Below, one piece after another: positions 42,909 to 51,731 of a stretch of 64,000 nucleotides of DNA. Below the pieces are notes generated by a model that saw only the letters and a list, made by a program, of their open reading frames with translations, made no database searches and had not been told where the DNA came from. The translations under genes were made by a program, and so were the position numbers. Origin of the DNA: Mucilaginibacter sp. OK283 (GTDB lineage Bacteria > Bacteroidota > Bacteroidia > Sphingobacteriales > Sphingobacteriaceae); NCBI RefSeq assembly GCF_900110415.1, contig NZ_FODR01000005.1, forward strand, positions 124,001-188,000, read 5' to 3'. The stretch's first letter is position 1. Every line of letters begins with the position of its first letter.

Positions 42909-45900
42909 ATGAAATTTCGTTTGCGAAAGCCTATTCCCTGGTCTAAAATCATGAAGATTACATTTAGTCAAATATTGATAGCAGTTTTACTAAGCACTAT
43001 AGCTTATTCAAGCCCGTTAAGGGCGCAAAGCGTACTTGACAAAACGGTTAGCCTGTCGTTTAAACAGGTTACCGTACAAGAGGTTTTAAACTACCTGCAA
43101 AAAGACAGCGACATTAAATTTATCTACAGTAAAAACTCTATAAATCTGTCGCAAAAAGTTACTTTGAATTTTGAGAAAAAAAGTTTAAAAAGTGTTCTTG
43201 ACCAGCTGCTAAAAAGCAACGGTATTGACTACGAGGTTTTAAAAGACAGAATAGTGCTGGGAAAACCTGCCGATATTAAAGCAGCCGAAGGCGCCGCAAG
43301 CACTGCCGACAAATCCGCTGAGTTTAACCAGGAGATAGCCGGTATCGCGGTATCTGGTAAAGTGGTTGATGAAAAAGGTTTGCCGTTGCCTGGTGCAAGC
43401 GTACGTGAAAAAGGGACACAGAACGGTGTACAAACCGATGTAAATGGCAACTTTAAGTTGAACGTTAGCAGCGAAAACGCGGTTTTGGTTGTCGATTTTA
43501 TCAGCTATCGCTCCACAGAAGTTAATGTTGGTAAACAAACCTTTATCACCATAACCCTCATTGAAGATATAAAAGGATTAAACGAAGTAGTGGTTGTAGG
43601 TTATGGCACACAAAAAAAGAGTGTAACCACCGGTGCAATATCCGGCGTTACCGCCAAAGAGTTTGAAGACCTGCCGGTTACACGAGTAGAGCAAATATTA
43701 CAGGGCCGCACCTCTGGTTTAACCATTGCCGCAAACAATGGCCAGCCGGGCGAGGGTGCAACCGTACGTGTAAGGGGTATCACATCGTTTAACAATAATG
43801 ACCCGCTTTGGGTGGTTGACGGTGTTGTGGTTGATAATGGCGGCATTGGCTACCTTAACCAATCGGATATTGAGTCAATTGAAGTGTTAAAAGATGCCGC
43901 GTCACAGGCAATTTACGGTACGCGTGCAGCTGCCGGCGTAATTTTGGTAACCACCAAAAAAGGCCGCGAAGGTAAGCCACAGATAAATTATTCTGGTTAT
44001 TATGGCACATCTAAACCAGCACGCACAATTGATTTACTAAATGCCCAGCAATATGCCACCTTACGCAACGAAGCAAGCGTTGCAGGTGGTGGAGCCATTG
44101 TATATCCCAATCCGGCATCATTAGGTGTTGGCACCGACTGGCAATCTGTTATTTTCAATAACAGCGCTAAACGCCAAAATCACGAGCTAAGCGTTAGTGG
44201 CGGCAACGATAAATCTACCTACTACACCTCCTTTGGTTATTTACAGCAAGATGGTATTGTTGCCACAGATATATCAAAATACAAACGCGTCAACTTTAGG
44301 GTTAATCAAACTTACAAGCCTGCAAAATGGATAAACTTTGGCGAAAACCTTGGCTATACTTACAACAAATCAATAGGCCTGGGTAATACCAACAGCGAAT
44401 TTGGCGGCCCTATCAGTTCGGCTTTAAACCTCGACCCTATTACCGTTCCGGTTGTAACCGACCAGGCGGCTGCTTCGGCCCCGGTATACGCCAATAACCC
44501 TGTGCGCAGAAATGCTTTGGGCTATCCTTACGGTATATCAAATATAGTAGGCCAGGAAATTACCAACCCGCTTGCATATATATCAACCAGGTTAGGTAAC
44601 TATAGCTGGGCGCATAACATTGTAGGCAATATATACGGCGAATTAGAACCTGTAAAAGGTTTAAAGCTACGTTCTACAGTAGGCACCAAGATAGCTTTTT
44701 ATGGCAACGAATCGTTTAACCCGGTAGCATACCTCAACTCATCTACCGTAACGTCGCAAAACAGCTACAACCGCGAAAGCAACAGGTTATTTAACTGGAA
44801 TATTGAGAACACTGCATCGTACAACCGCACTTTAGGTAAACATAGCGCCACTGTACTTATTGGCCAGGGAGCTTATTCAGAAAATAACCGCTATACAGAC
44901 GGGGTAACCTATTACAACCTGCCGGTTGATAACTTCAAGGATGCATCTTTAAATTACAGCATACCCGCCGCTAACAGAATTGGTTACGGCAGCGAAGGGC
45001 AGGCACACACTATCAGTTCGTTATTTGCGCGTGCCAACTACAATTATGACGAGCGCTATATCATAGAAGGCGTTATCCGCCGCGATGGTTCATCAAGGTT
45101 TGGCGCAAACTATAAATATGGTACTTTCCCTTCATTCTCTTTGGGTTGGGTACCTTCAAAAGAAGCTTTTTGGCCTAAAAACGAAACTGTTAACTTCTTA
45201 AAATTCCGTGGTGGCTACGGCGTGGTTGGTAGCGATGCCATTGCAGATAATGCCTTCCTATCTACTATTGGCGGCGGCCGTAACTATAGCTTTGGTACCG
45301 GTGATACCTACATAAGCGGTTACAGCCCCAATGCGCCATCAAACCCTAACCTTCGCTGGGAAGAAACAGCGCAAACCAACGTGGGTTTTGATGCGGTGTT
45401 ATTTAACGACTTTAACCTAACCTTTGAATGGTTTAAAAAGAAAACCAGTGGTATTTTACAGTACCCGCCAATCCCGTTATATGTGGGCGCTATCTCAAAC
45501 CCAGCTGCTAACATCGGCGATATGGAGAACAAAGGTCTTGAGTTAGAATTGGGCTACCGCAAAAAAATAGGCGAATTTAACTTAAACGTTAATGCCAACG
45601 TAACGCACATCACCAACAAAGTTACCTATTTAGGCAACGGCCAAAAATTCCTTGATGGCGCAGGCTTCCAGGGAGTTGAGGGCGGCATTACACGTACCAC
45701 CGTTGGCCAGGCTTACAATTCTTTTTACGGATACCAAAACATGGGTATTTTTCAAACGCAGGCAGAGGTTGACAGCTATGTATCGGCCAGCGGCCATAAA
45801 ATACAACCAAATGCCAAACCCGGCGATTTTAAATGGGCCGACCTTGATGGAAACGGAACTATTAATGACCAGGACCGTACCTACATTGGCAACCCTACAC

Positions 45901-46379
45901 CATCGTGGATATATGGTTTAACCTTTAATGCATCGTACAAAAACTTCGATATCGTTGTGTTTGGACAAGGCCAGGCAGGCAACATGATTTTCCAGGGCTT
46001 ACACCGCTTAGATATTGGTAACTCCAACTTTACCACCAAACGTTTAGAAAGATGGGTTGGCCCGGGCACATCAAACACCGAGCCCCGTGTAGTTGACGGC
46101 GACCCTAACCATAACACCACCTATAACTCTAAATACTACCTTGAAAAAGGCGATTACTTCCGTATCAAAAACCTGCAGCTGGGATACAGCCTTCCTAAAA
46201 ACCTGATTAGCAAAATTGGTTTGCGTAGGGCAAGGATATATGTAACCGGCGAGAACCTGTTCACCTTTACCAAATACTCTGGTTACGATCCCGAGATTGG
46301 CGGCGGCAGCTACAGCATCGATCGTGGTTTTTATATGCAGGCAAAATCGTATATGCTGGGTGTAAGTGTTGGATTTTAA
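42909..46379 (+). CDS. SusC-like TonB-dependent receptor with STN signalling domain
   Basis: 1156 residues. The signal peptide runs to LRAQS (about 39). The STN domain is at about 50-115 (FKQVTVQEVLNYLQKDSDIKF). CarboxypepD_reg domain 148-225 (GLPLPGASVREKG), then NEVVVVGYGTQKKSVTTGAISGV and the plug (VRGITSFNNNDPLWVVDGVVV, AIYGTRAAAGVILVTTKKG), then a 22-strand barrel to the aromatic C-terminus (MLGVSVGF). It imports oligosaccharide with SusD and signals substrate to FecR. An internal ATG at 42951 gives a shorter start option. Confidence 0.95.
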   Translation: MKFRLRKPIPWSKIMKITFSQILIAVLLSTIAYSSPLRAQSVLDKTVSLSFKQVTVQEVLNYLQKDSDIKFIYSKNSINLSQKVTLNFEKKSLKSVLDQLLKSNGIDYEVLKDRIVLGKPADIKAAEGAASTADKSAEFNQEIAGIAVSGKVVDEKGLPLPGASVREKGTQNGVQTDVNGNFKLNVSSENAVLVVDFISYRSTEVNVGKQTFITITLIEDIKGLNEVVVVGYGTQKKSVTTGAISGVTAKEFEDLPVTRVEQILQGRTSGLTIAANNGQPGEGATVRVRGITSFNNNDPLWVVDGVVVDNGGIGYLNQSDIESIEVLKDAASQAIYGTRAAAGVILVTTKKGREGKPQINYSGYYGTSKPARTIDLLNAQQYATLRNEASVAGGGAIVYPNPASLGVGTDWQSVIFNNSAKRQNHELSVSGGNDKSTYYTSFGYLQQDGIVATDISKYKRVNFRVNQTYKPAKWINFGENLGYTYNKSIGLGNTNSEFGGPISSALNLDPITVPVVTDQAAASAPVYANNPVRRNALGYPYGISNIVGQEITNPLAYISTRLGNYSWAHNIVGNIYGELEPVKGLKLRSTVGTKIAFYGNESFNPVAYLNSSTVTSQNSYNRESNRLFNWNIENTASYNRTLGKHSATVLIGQGAYSENNRYTDGVTYYNLPVDNFKDASLNYSIPAANRIGYGSEGQAHTISSLFARANYNYDERYIIEGVIRRDGSSRFGANYKYGTFPSFSLGWVPSKEAFWPKNETVNFLKFRGGYGVVGSDAIADNAFLSTIGGGRNYSFGTGDTYISGYSPNAPSNPNLRWEETAQTNVGFDAVLFNDFNLTFEWFKKKTSGILQYPPIPLYVGAISNPAANIGDMENKGLELELGYRKKIGEFNLNVNANVTHITNKVTYLGNGQKFLDGAGFQGVEGGITRTTVGQAYNSFYGYQNMGIFQTQAEVDSYVSASGHKIQPNAKPGDFKWADLDGNGTINDQDRTYIGNPTPSWIYGLTFNASYKNFDIVVFGQGQAGNMIFQGLHRLDIGNSNFTTKRLERWVGPGTSNTEPRVVDGDPNHNTTYNSKYYLEKGDYFRIKNLQLGYSLPKNLISKIGLRRARIYVTGENLFTFTKYSGYDPEIGGGSYSIDRGFYMQAKSYMLGVSVGF

Positions 46380-46390
46380 TAATTAATGAA

Positions 46391-47938
46391 ATGAAGAAGA
46401 GTATAAAATATTTATCATTTTTTCTGGCGGCATCATTCGCGGTAACCGCCTGTAAAAAAAGTTTCCTGGATGTAAAGCCTAAAGGCACCAATCTGGAATC
46501 GAGCTATTACCGTAACCAAACCGAGGCATATAATGGGCTTACAGCCGTTTACGATGTTGTTGGATGGCAAGGCGGCGGTTTTGTAACCAAAGAAGGTGCC
46601 GTGGATGCCGGTTCTGACGACCATTATGCAGGTGGTGGTAACGCTACCGATATTAACGATTTGCAGGTATTTTCAAACTACACGCTATCCCCATCGGTGG
46701 GCCCGTCATACGAGTTATGGAAAGCCGGTTTTTCGGGAGTATTCCGTGCAAACGTGCTGATCCAGAAATTGCCAAACGTTCCGATGGACGAGGGTTTGAA
46801 GAGCAGGTACAAATCTGAAGCTACCGCATTGCGCGCTTATTTCTATTTCGACCTGGTAAGGCTTTTTAAATATGTGCCGTTATTAACCGAGTCGATACCG
46901 GCTGACCAGATCTACAATGTAGAGCAAGCTACCCCTGCAGCGGTGTATAAGCAAATTGAAACCGATTTAAAAGCAGCAATAGCCGATGGAAATATCCCCG
47001 ACAAAATAGACATAACCACAGATGGCGGCCGCCTTACAAAAGGCGCCATACATGCCTTATTAGGTAAGGTTTACCTTTATGAGCAAAAATGGACAGAAGC
47101 AGCAGCAGAGTTTGCCGAAGTAAATGGCACAACACCTGGCCAGGAAAATACAAAATATGGTTACAAACTGCTTGCAAACTTCGCCGACCTGTGGAAAACA
47201 CAAAATAAATTTAACAGCGAGTCGATACTCGAGGTTGGTCACTCATCAAAATCAGGAGGCGATTGGTCATGTATTGCATGTACCGAGGGTAACGTTTTAA
47301 ATATTATTGTTGGCCCAAGAGACTATAAGGCACTTAAAGCCGGAGCACCGGATTATATTTCCGGATATAGCTTTTTGCCTATCACCAAAAACTTATTCGA
47401 TGCCATACACTTTGATCCTCGTAACAAAGCAACTGTTGCAAATTTAGACAGTTTAAAAGCAAACGGCATTGCCGACTACACGCCTGGATATATGAACACC
47501 GGCTATTTCCTGGGCAAATTTGCAGGGCATGTTGCCGATAAAACTACCGGCGGCGGTGCTCCTGAACTAAATTATCCACAAAATTTATACGAAATACGTT
47601 TAGCCGATACCTACCTGATGGAGGCCGAAGCGCTTATTCGTGGCGCAGGCAACACAGCACGTGCAACGGCGTTAATGACCGCCGTGCACACCCGGGCTTA
47701 TAACGACGGCGTAACGCACGGGCTGGCTGCTACCTTTGAAAATTTAAAAAGAGAACGCCGCCTTGAACTTGCCGGTGAAGGGCACCGCTGGTTTGACCTG
47801 GTACGCTGGGGCGATGCTGCAACAGTATTGGGTTCAAGAGGCTTTACTGCCGGTAAAAATGAAATTTTACCTATCCCGCTTAATGATTTAAACAACACCA
47901 AGCTTAAGCAAGGTAAAGAGTGGGGTGGTACGTTATAA
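46391..47938 (+). CDS. SusD-like surface glycan-binding lipoprotein
   Basis: 515 residues. Lipobox-like VTACKK with cysteine at about 21, then the RagB/SusD pattern: SSYYRNQTEAYNGLTAVYDVV, ALRAYFYFDLVRLFKYVPLL, GRLTKGAIHALLGKVYLYEQKW, LADTYLMEAEALIRGAG and the terminal ERRLELAGEGHRWFDLVRWG. It caps the SusC barrel and binds glycan. 11 bp after susC. Confidence 0.95.
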   Translation: MKKSIKYLSFFLAASFAVTACKKSFLDVKPKGTNLESSYYRNQTEAYNGLTAVYDVVGWQGGGFVTKEGAVDAGSDDHYAGGGNATDINDLQVFSNYTLSPSVGPSYELWKAGFSGVFRANVLIQKLPNVPMDEGLKSRYKSEATALRAYFYFDLVRLFKYVPLLTESIPADQIYNVEQATPAAVYKQIETDLKAAIADGNIPDKIDITTDGGRLTKGAIHALLGKVYLYEQKWTEAAAEFAEVNGTTPGQENTKYGYKLLANFADLWKTQNKFNSESILEVGHSSKSGGDWSCIACTEGNVLNIIVGPRDYKALKAGAPDYISGYSFLPITKNLFDAIHFDPRNKATVANLDSLKANGIADYTPGYMNTGYFLGKFAGHVADKTTGGGAPELNYPQNLYEIRLADTYLMEAEALIRGAGNTARATALMTAVHTRAYNDGVTHGLAATFENLKRERRLELAGEGHRWFDLVRWGDAATVLGSRGFTAGKNEILPIPLNDLNNTKLKQGKEWGGTL

Positions 47939-47957
47939 TTAACTTATTGAAACAATT

Positions 47958-48800
47958 ATGAAATTAAACATTATTAAAGCCTGTGCCCTGGGGGTACTTG
48001 CTATTGGAATGTATGAAGGCTGCAGGCCAGAAAAATATGATGGTAATGGCTTAACCTCTACAGAACTTAAAGCTTCATTCACCGTAACGCCGGTAGCCAG
48101 TAAAGCAAACTATTATGTATTAAGTGCCGATACCAAAGGCGTATTAGGTGTAAAATGGGATTTGGGCGATGGCGCCGCAATAGGCAAGCCAACCGACACA
48201 GTGTTTTTTCCGGATGCCGGCAAGTACACAGTTACCCTTACTGCAATAGGTAAAGGCGGCGAAACAAAAACCGCTTCTCAGGATATTACCGTAGCCGCAT
48301 CTGATCCTTCTGCCGGTAACCTGGTGCTGGGATCGAATATGGCTGCAAGCGATGATGCTTTCTGGAACCATATAACCATATCAAACGGTGTTACCTTTGC
48401 TATAGATAACGGCAAAATGGTTGCAAAAGGCGGTGGTTTTGGCCATGCCGGTATTTGGCAGGCAATAGATGTTGTTGCCGGGCGTAAATATCAAATAGAT
48501 ATGAACGTTGATGGCAGCGGCGCATCCGACACCTGGTTTGAAGTTTACTTTGGCACAAAACAACCAGTTAACGGTTCAGATTACAGCGATGGTGGTGCGC
48601 GCCTGGCTATAAACACCTGGACGGGTTGTGGTAAAACACCATTTAACGGGAAACTGTCTGCCATACAATGCGCCGGGAGCGGTAATGTTGTTACGGCTGC
48701 CGCAACAGGTAAAATGTATTTACTTATTAAAAGCGGGGGTAATAACCTTGGCTTAACCGGTATCGAGTTTACCAAAGTAACGCTGCGCGGGGTTCAATAA
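47958..48800 (+). CDS. PKD-domain surface lipoprotein with carbohydrate-binding-like domain
   Basis: 280 residues. The signal peptide ends at a cysteine in MYEGCRPEK (about 22). Residues ~40-110 are a PKD domain (LGVKWDLGDGAAIGKPTDTVFFPDAGKYTVTLTA). The C-terminal ~150 residues (VLGSNMAASDDAFWNH ... YQIDMNVDGSG ... WFEVYFGTKQP) look like a beta-sandwich carbohydrate-binding module. It fits the position of a SusE/F-like surface glycan-binding protein. A strong hairpin follows at 48809. Confidence 0.8.
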   Translation: MKLNIIKACALGVLAIGMYEGCRPEKYDGNGLTSTELKASFTVTPVASKANYYVLSADTKGVLGVKWDLGDGAAIGKPTDTVFFPDAGKYTVTLTAIGKGGETKTASQDITVAASDPSAGNLVLGSNMAASDDAFWNHITISNGVTFAIDNGKMVAKGGGFGHAGIWQAIDVVAGRKYQIDMNVDGSGASDTWFEVYFGTKQPVNGSDYSDGGARLAINTWTGCGKTPFNGKLSAIQCAGSGNVVTAAATGKMYLLIKSGGNNLGLTGIEFTKVTLRGVQ

Positions 48801-48808
48801 TTTATAAC

Positions 48809-48843
48809 AGAACAAGGCTGCCTTGACTAAGCAGCCTTGTTCT
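48809..48843 (+). terminator. strong hairpin between PKD lipoprotein and GH16
   Basis: AGAACAAGGCTGC (48809-48821) and GCAGCCTTGTTCT (48831-48843) are exact complements with a 9-nt loop and a T/C-rich tail. It would attenuate or process the operon before the enzymes. Confidence 0.75.
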
Positions 48844-48858
48844 TACTCTTATCAAAAT

Positions 48859-49707
48859 ATGAAAAAGCTAATATTTGCTATATATCCGTTGCTCGTTTTA
48901 GCTGCGCCATCGTGCTCAAAAAAGAGCGGTTCTACCATGGAGCCCTTTAAACAAATAGAACAGCCTGTTAAAACATACGGCTTTGAAAGTGCCGTTGCGT
49001 GGTCTGATGAGTTTGATACCAACGGCGCACCCGACCCTGCAAAATGGACCTACGATGTTGGCGGAAGCGGCTGGGGTAATAACGAACTGGAGTATTATAC
49101 AAACACCACCAACAATGCGGTTATTAAAGATGGCGTACTTACAATTACCGCCAAAAAAGAAAGCCTGAACGGGATGAATTATACCTCATCAAGGATGGTT
49201 TCAAAAAATGGCAGCGATGTGCTTTACGGCCGCATAGAGGTAAAAGCCAAGCTGCCTGCCGGCAGGGGAACCTGGCCTGCAGTTTGGATGTTGCCAAACG
49301 ATTATGCTTACGGCGCCTGGCCAAACTCCGGCGAAATAGATATTATGGAACATGTGGGCTACGATCCGAACAAAGTTCATTTTAGTGTACACAACCAGCT
49401 ATATAACGGCGGCAATGCAAAAACAAGTACCTTAGAAATACCTACCGCTTTTACTGATTATCATTTGTACCGTGCCGATTGGACTCCCACATCTATAAAA
49501 GGTTATTACGATGATCAGCTGGTATTTACTTATACCAATGATGGCAAAGGATCTGCAGGCTGGCCTTTTGATAAACCTTTCCACGTATTACTAAACCTTG
49601 CCATTGGCGGCAACTGGGGCGGTGTACAAGGGGTCGACGATAGTATTTTCCCCGTTTCAATGCAGGTAGATTACGTGCGTTTTTACAAACTGACTACAAC
49701 AAACTAA
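48859..49707 (+). CDS. GH16 beta-glucanase lipoprotein (laminarinase-like)
   Basis: 282 residues from the ATG at 48859 (MKKLIFAIYP); an earlier ATG at 48823 lies in the terminator hairpin and is rejected. Lipobox-like LAAPSCSKK (cysteine about 19). The catalytic motif GEIDIMEHVG gives E159 as nucleophile, D161, and E164 as acid/base, with WPAVWMLPN before it. The EIDIME sequence is typical of endo-beta-1,3-glucanases in GH16. It is probably at the cell surface and cuts beta-glucan before import. Confidence 0.92.
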   Translation: MKKLIFAIYPLLVLAAPSCSKKSGSTMEPFKQIEQPVKTYGFESAVAWSDEFDTNGAPDPAKWTYDVGGSGWGNNELEYYTNTTNNAVIKDGVLTITAKKESLNGMNYTSSRMVSKNGSDVLYGRIEVKAKLPAGRGTWPAVWMLPNDYAYGAWPNSGEIDIMEHVGYDPNKVHFSVHNQLYNGGNAKTSTLEIPTAFTDYHLYRADWTPTSIKGYYDDQLVFTYTNDGKGSAGWPFDKPFHVLLNLAIGGNWGGVQGVDDSIFPVSMQVDYVRFYKLTTTN

Positions 49708-49734
49708 TGTCGTGTCAACGATAAATTGACGGAT

Positions 49735-49825
49735 CGTCTTAAGTCTTGAGTCTTGAGTCTTGAGTCGAAACAAAAAAATTAAACTTTGGGCTTAAGACTC
49801 AAGACTTTGGACTTAAGACTTAACA
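49735..49825. repeat. heptamer-repeat hairpin AGTCTTG type (locus I)
   Basis: Left arm (49735-49769): CGTCTTA, three AGTCTTG units in a row, AGTCGAA. Right arm (49785-49819): TTTGGGC, TTAAGAC, TCAAGAC, TTTGGAC, TTAAGAC in continuous 7-nt register. It fills the GH16-GH30 gap and would interrupt the PUL transcript with a large hairpin. Confidence 0.85.
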
Positions 49826-49838
49826 GTATTCTAAAAAT

Positions 49839-51299
49839 ATGAAAAAATATTCGCGATACCTGCTTGGTATATTAGCCGTTGGTTTGGCTGCAACTCAATA
49901 TAGCTGCAGCAAATCATCAACTGGCGGCAATGATACGCCTACCACACCAACCAAGCCGGTTGAGCCGGTAACCCCTGTTACAACCGATGTAAACATGTGG
50001 CTTACCACGGCAGATCAGACTGTTTTGTTTAAGCAGCAAAATATCTCGCTGGTGTTTAATACCAACACCAGTACCAACCCTACCATTAATGTGGATGATA
50101 CAAAAGTGTACCAGCCTATTGATGGATTTGGTTTTGCACTTACCGGGGGCAGTGCTTCGCTTATCAACTCGTTAAGCGAGGCCAATAAAACAGCGCTGTT
50201 AAATGAACTGTTTAAAACCGACGGAACTAATATAGGTATAAGCTATTTGCGCATAACCCTTGGCGCATCTGACCTGAGCGCGGCACCTTTTAGTTATGAT
50301 GATGTAAGCGGAGACATAGCCCTTACAAATTTTAGCCTTGATAAAGAAAAGGTGGATCTTTTGCCGATCCTTAAAAGGATATTAGCTATAAACCCCGATA
50401 TAAAAATACTTTCGTGCCCCTGGAGTGCCCCCGCATGGATGAAAGATAACAACAGCTTTTATGGCGGTAGCTTAAAATCCGAATATTTTGATACCTATGC
50501 CAAATACTTTGTAAAATACATTCAGGCTATGAAGGCCGAGGGGATAACCATTGATGCCATTACCCCGCAAAACGAGCCGCTTAACGCCTATAATAACCCC
50601 AGCATGTTAATGGTGTCGGCTGATGAGGGTAAGTTTGTAAAAAACAATTTAGGGCCTGCATTTAAAGCTGCCGGAATTGCAACCAAAATAATAGTTTATG
50701 ACCACAATGCCGATCACCCGGAGTATGCTACCGATATTTTTGCAGATAAAGCAGCAGCCGATTTTGTAGATGGTGCGGCATTTCATCTTTATGGCGGATT
50801 CATCAATGCACTTGGAACCGTACATGACCAATACCCTGCAAAAAACATTTACTTTACAGAGCAGGCAACCTTTGCCGGCGGTAACTTTGGCGCCGATTTA
50901 GCCTACCATGTAAGCAATCTGATCATTGGTGCTACCCGCAACTGGAGCCGTAATGTTATCGAGTGGAACCTGGCCTCAGACCCTAACCAAAACCCGCATA
51001 CCGTAGGCGGCTGCACTTCATGTTTAGGTGCAATTACCGTTGGTACCAGCGTATCCCGCAACGTATCCTACTATATTATTGCACATGCCTCAAAATTTGT
51101 AAGGCCCGGCGCAGTAAGGATAGCATCTGATTTAATAAGCAATGTACTAACCGTAGCTTTCAAAAACACCGATGGTACCAAAGTACTTGTCGCTTTAAAT
51201 GCCGGAACAGTTGACCAGTCTTTTAATATCAGGTATAATTCAAAAATGATTAACACATCGTTAAAAGCTGGGGCTGTGGCTACCTATATTTGGCAGTAA
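49839..51299 (+). CDS. GH30 glycosidase lipoprotein (glucosylceramidase / endo-beta-1,6-glucanase type)
   Basis: 486 residues. Lipobox-like TQYSC (cysteine about 23) and a Thr/Pro linker. The TIM barrel contains IDGFGFALTGGSASLI, YLRITLGASDLS, WSAPAWMKDN, the acid/base E246 in PQNEPLNAYNNPSM and the nucleophile E341 in IYFTEQATFAGG. A beta-domain closes the protein (LLV...NVSYYIIAHASKFVRPGAVRI). GH30 members include beta-1,6-glucanases, which would act with GH16 on beta-1,3/1,6-glucan such as laminarin. Exact linkage is inference. Confidence 0.9.
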   Translation: MKKYSRYLLGILAVGLAATQYSCSKSSTGGNDTPTTPTKPVEPVTPVTTDVNMWLTTADQTVLFKQQNISLVFNTNTSTNPTINVDDTKVYQPIDGFGFALTGGSASLINSLSEANKTALLNELFKTDGTNIGISYLRITLGASDLSAAPFSYDDVSGDIALTNFSLDKEKVDLLPILKRILAINPDIKILSCPWSAPAWMKDNNSFYGGSLKSEYFDTYAKYFVKYIQAMKAEGITIDAITPQNEPLNAYNNPSMLMVSADEGKFVKNNLGPAFKAAGIATKIIVYDHNADHPEYATDIFADKAAADFVDGAAFHLYGGFINALGTVHDQYPAKNIYFTEQATFAGGNFGADLAYHVSNLIIGATRNWSRNVIEWNLASDPNQNPHTVGGCTSCLGAITVGTSVSRNVSYYIIAHASKFVRPGAVRIASDLISNVLTVAFKNTDGTKVLVALNAGTVDQSFNIRYNSKMINTSLKAGAVATYIWQ

Positions 51300-51731
51300 C
51301 CAATTGACTAACAGTCGAATGCCATTGTCTTTTGATACAGACCCCTTATCGTTGTCCCTGGCGCTGTTCATTGGGCCTGTTGGTTGCTAACCCGGTTTGG
51401 GGGGATTTACGCGGGACAGAAAATCTTTAAGTATTTCATATTCAGATCCATAGATGTTACTTGCGCGCAGAAAATTGGGATTAATAAAGTCAGACAATAT
51501 TTGTATTGACGGCATTAAGATAAAAGTCAATCTTATTATCATCGATACAAGTAAGGCCAACAGGCTTTAACGGATTTTTCGATGGCTTTTTGCCGACATG
51601 ATCACTTGGACAGGTACCAGTCTGCTGAACGAGTAGGTCTCTTCGGTATGCTCACCAGGAAACATGGCTTTGAGCAATCTCGGGATGATCTGTTTGCCTG
51701 CTACCTGTAGTTGCTGATAATAGGTCGTAGG
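51300..51731. other. 432-bp gap with decayed coding-like sequence, strand unresolved
   Basis: On the minus strand a 54-codon frame directly follows the stop of the neighbouring gene in the same frame (TYYQQLQVAGKQIIPRLLK, then FSRLVPVQVIMSAK), ending at 51567. On the plus strand a 38-codon ATG frame (51454-51570) and an adjacent frame reading RYQSAERVGLFGMLTRKHG overlap it. Only one can be real; neither is recognised. This could be an insertion-sequence scar. Confidence 0.3.
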
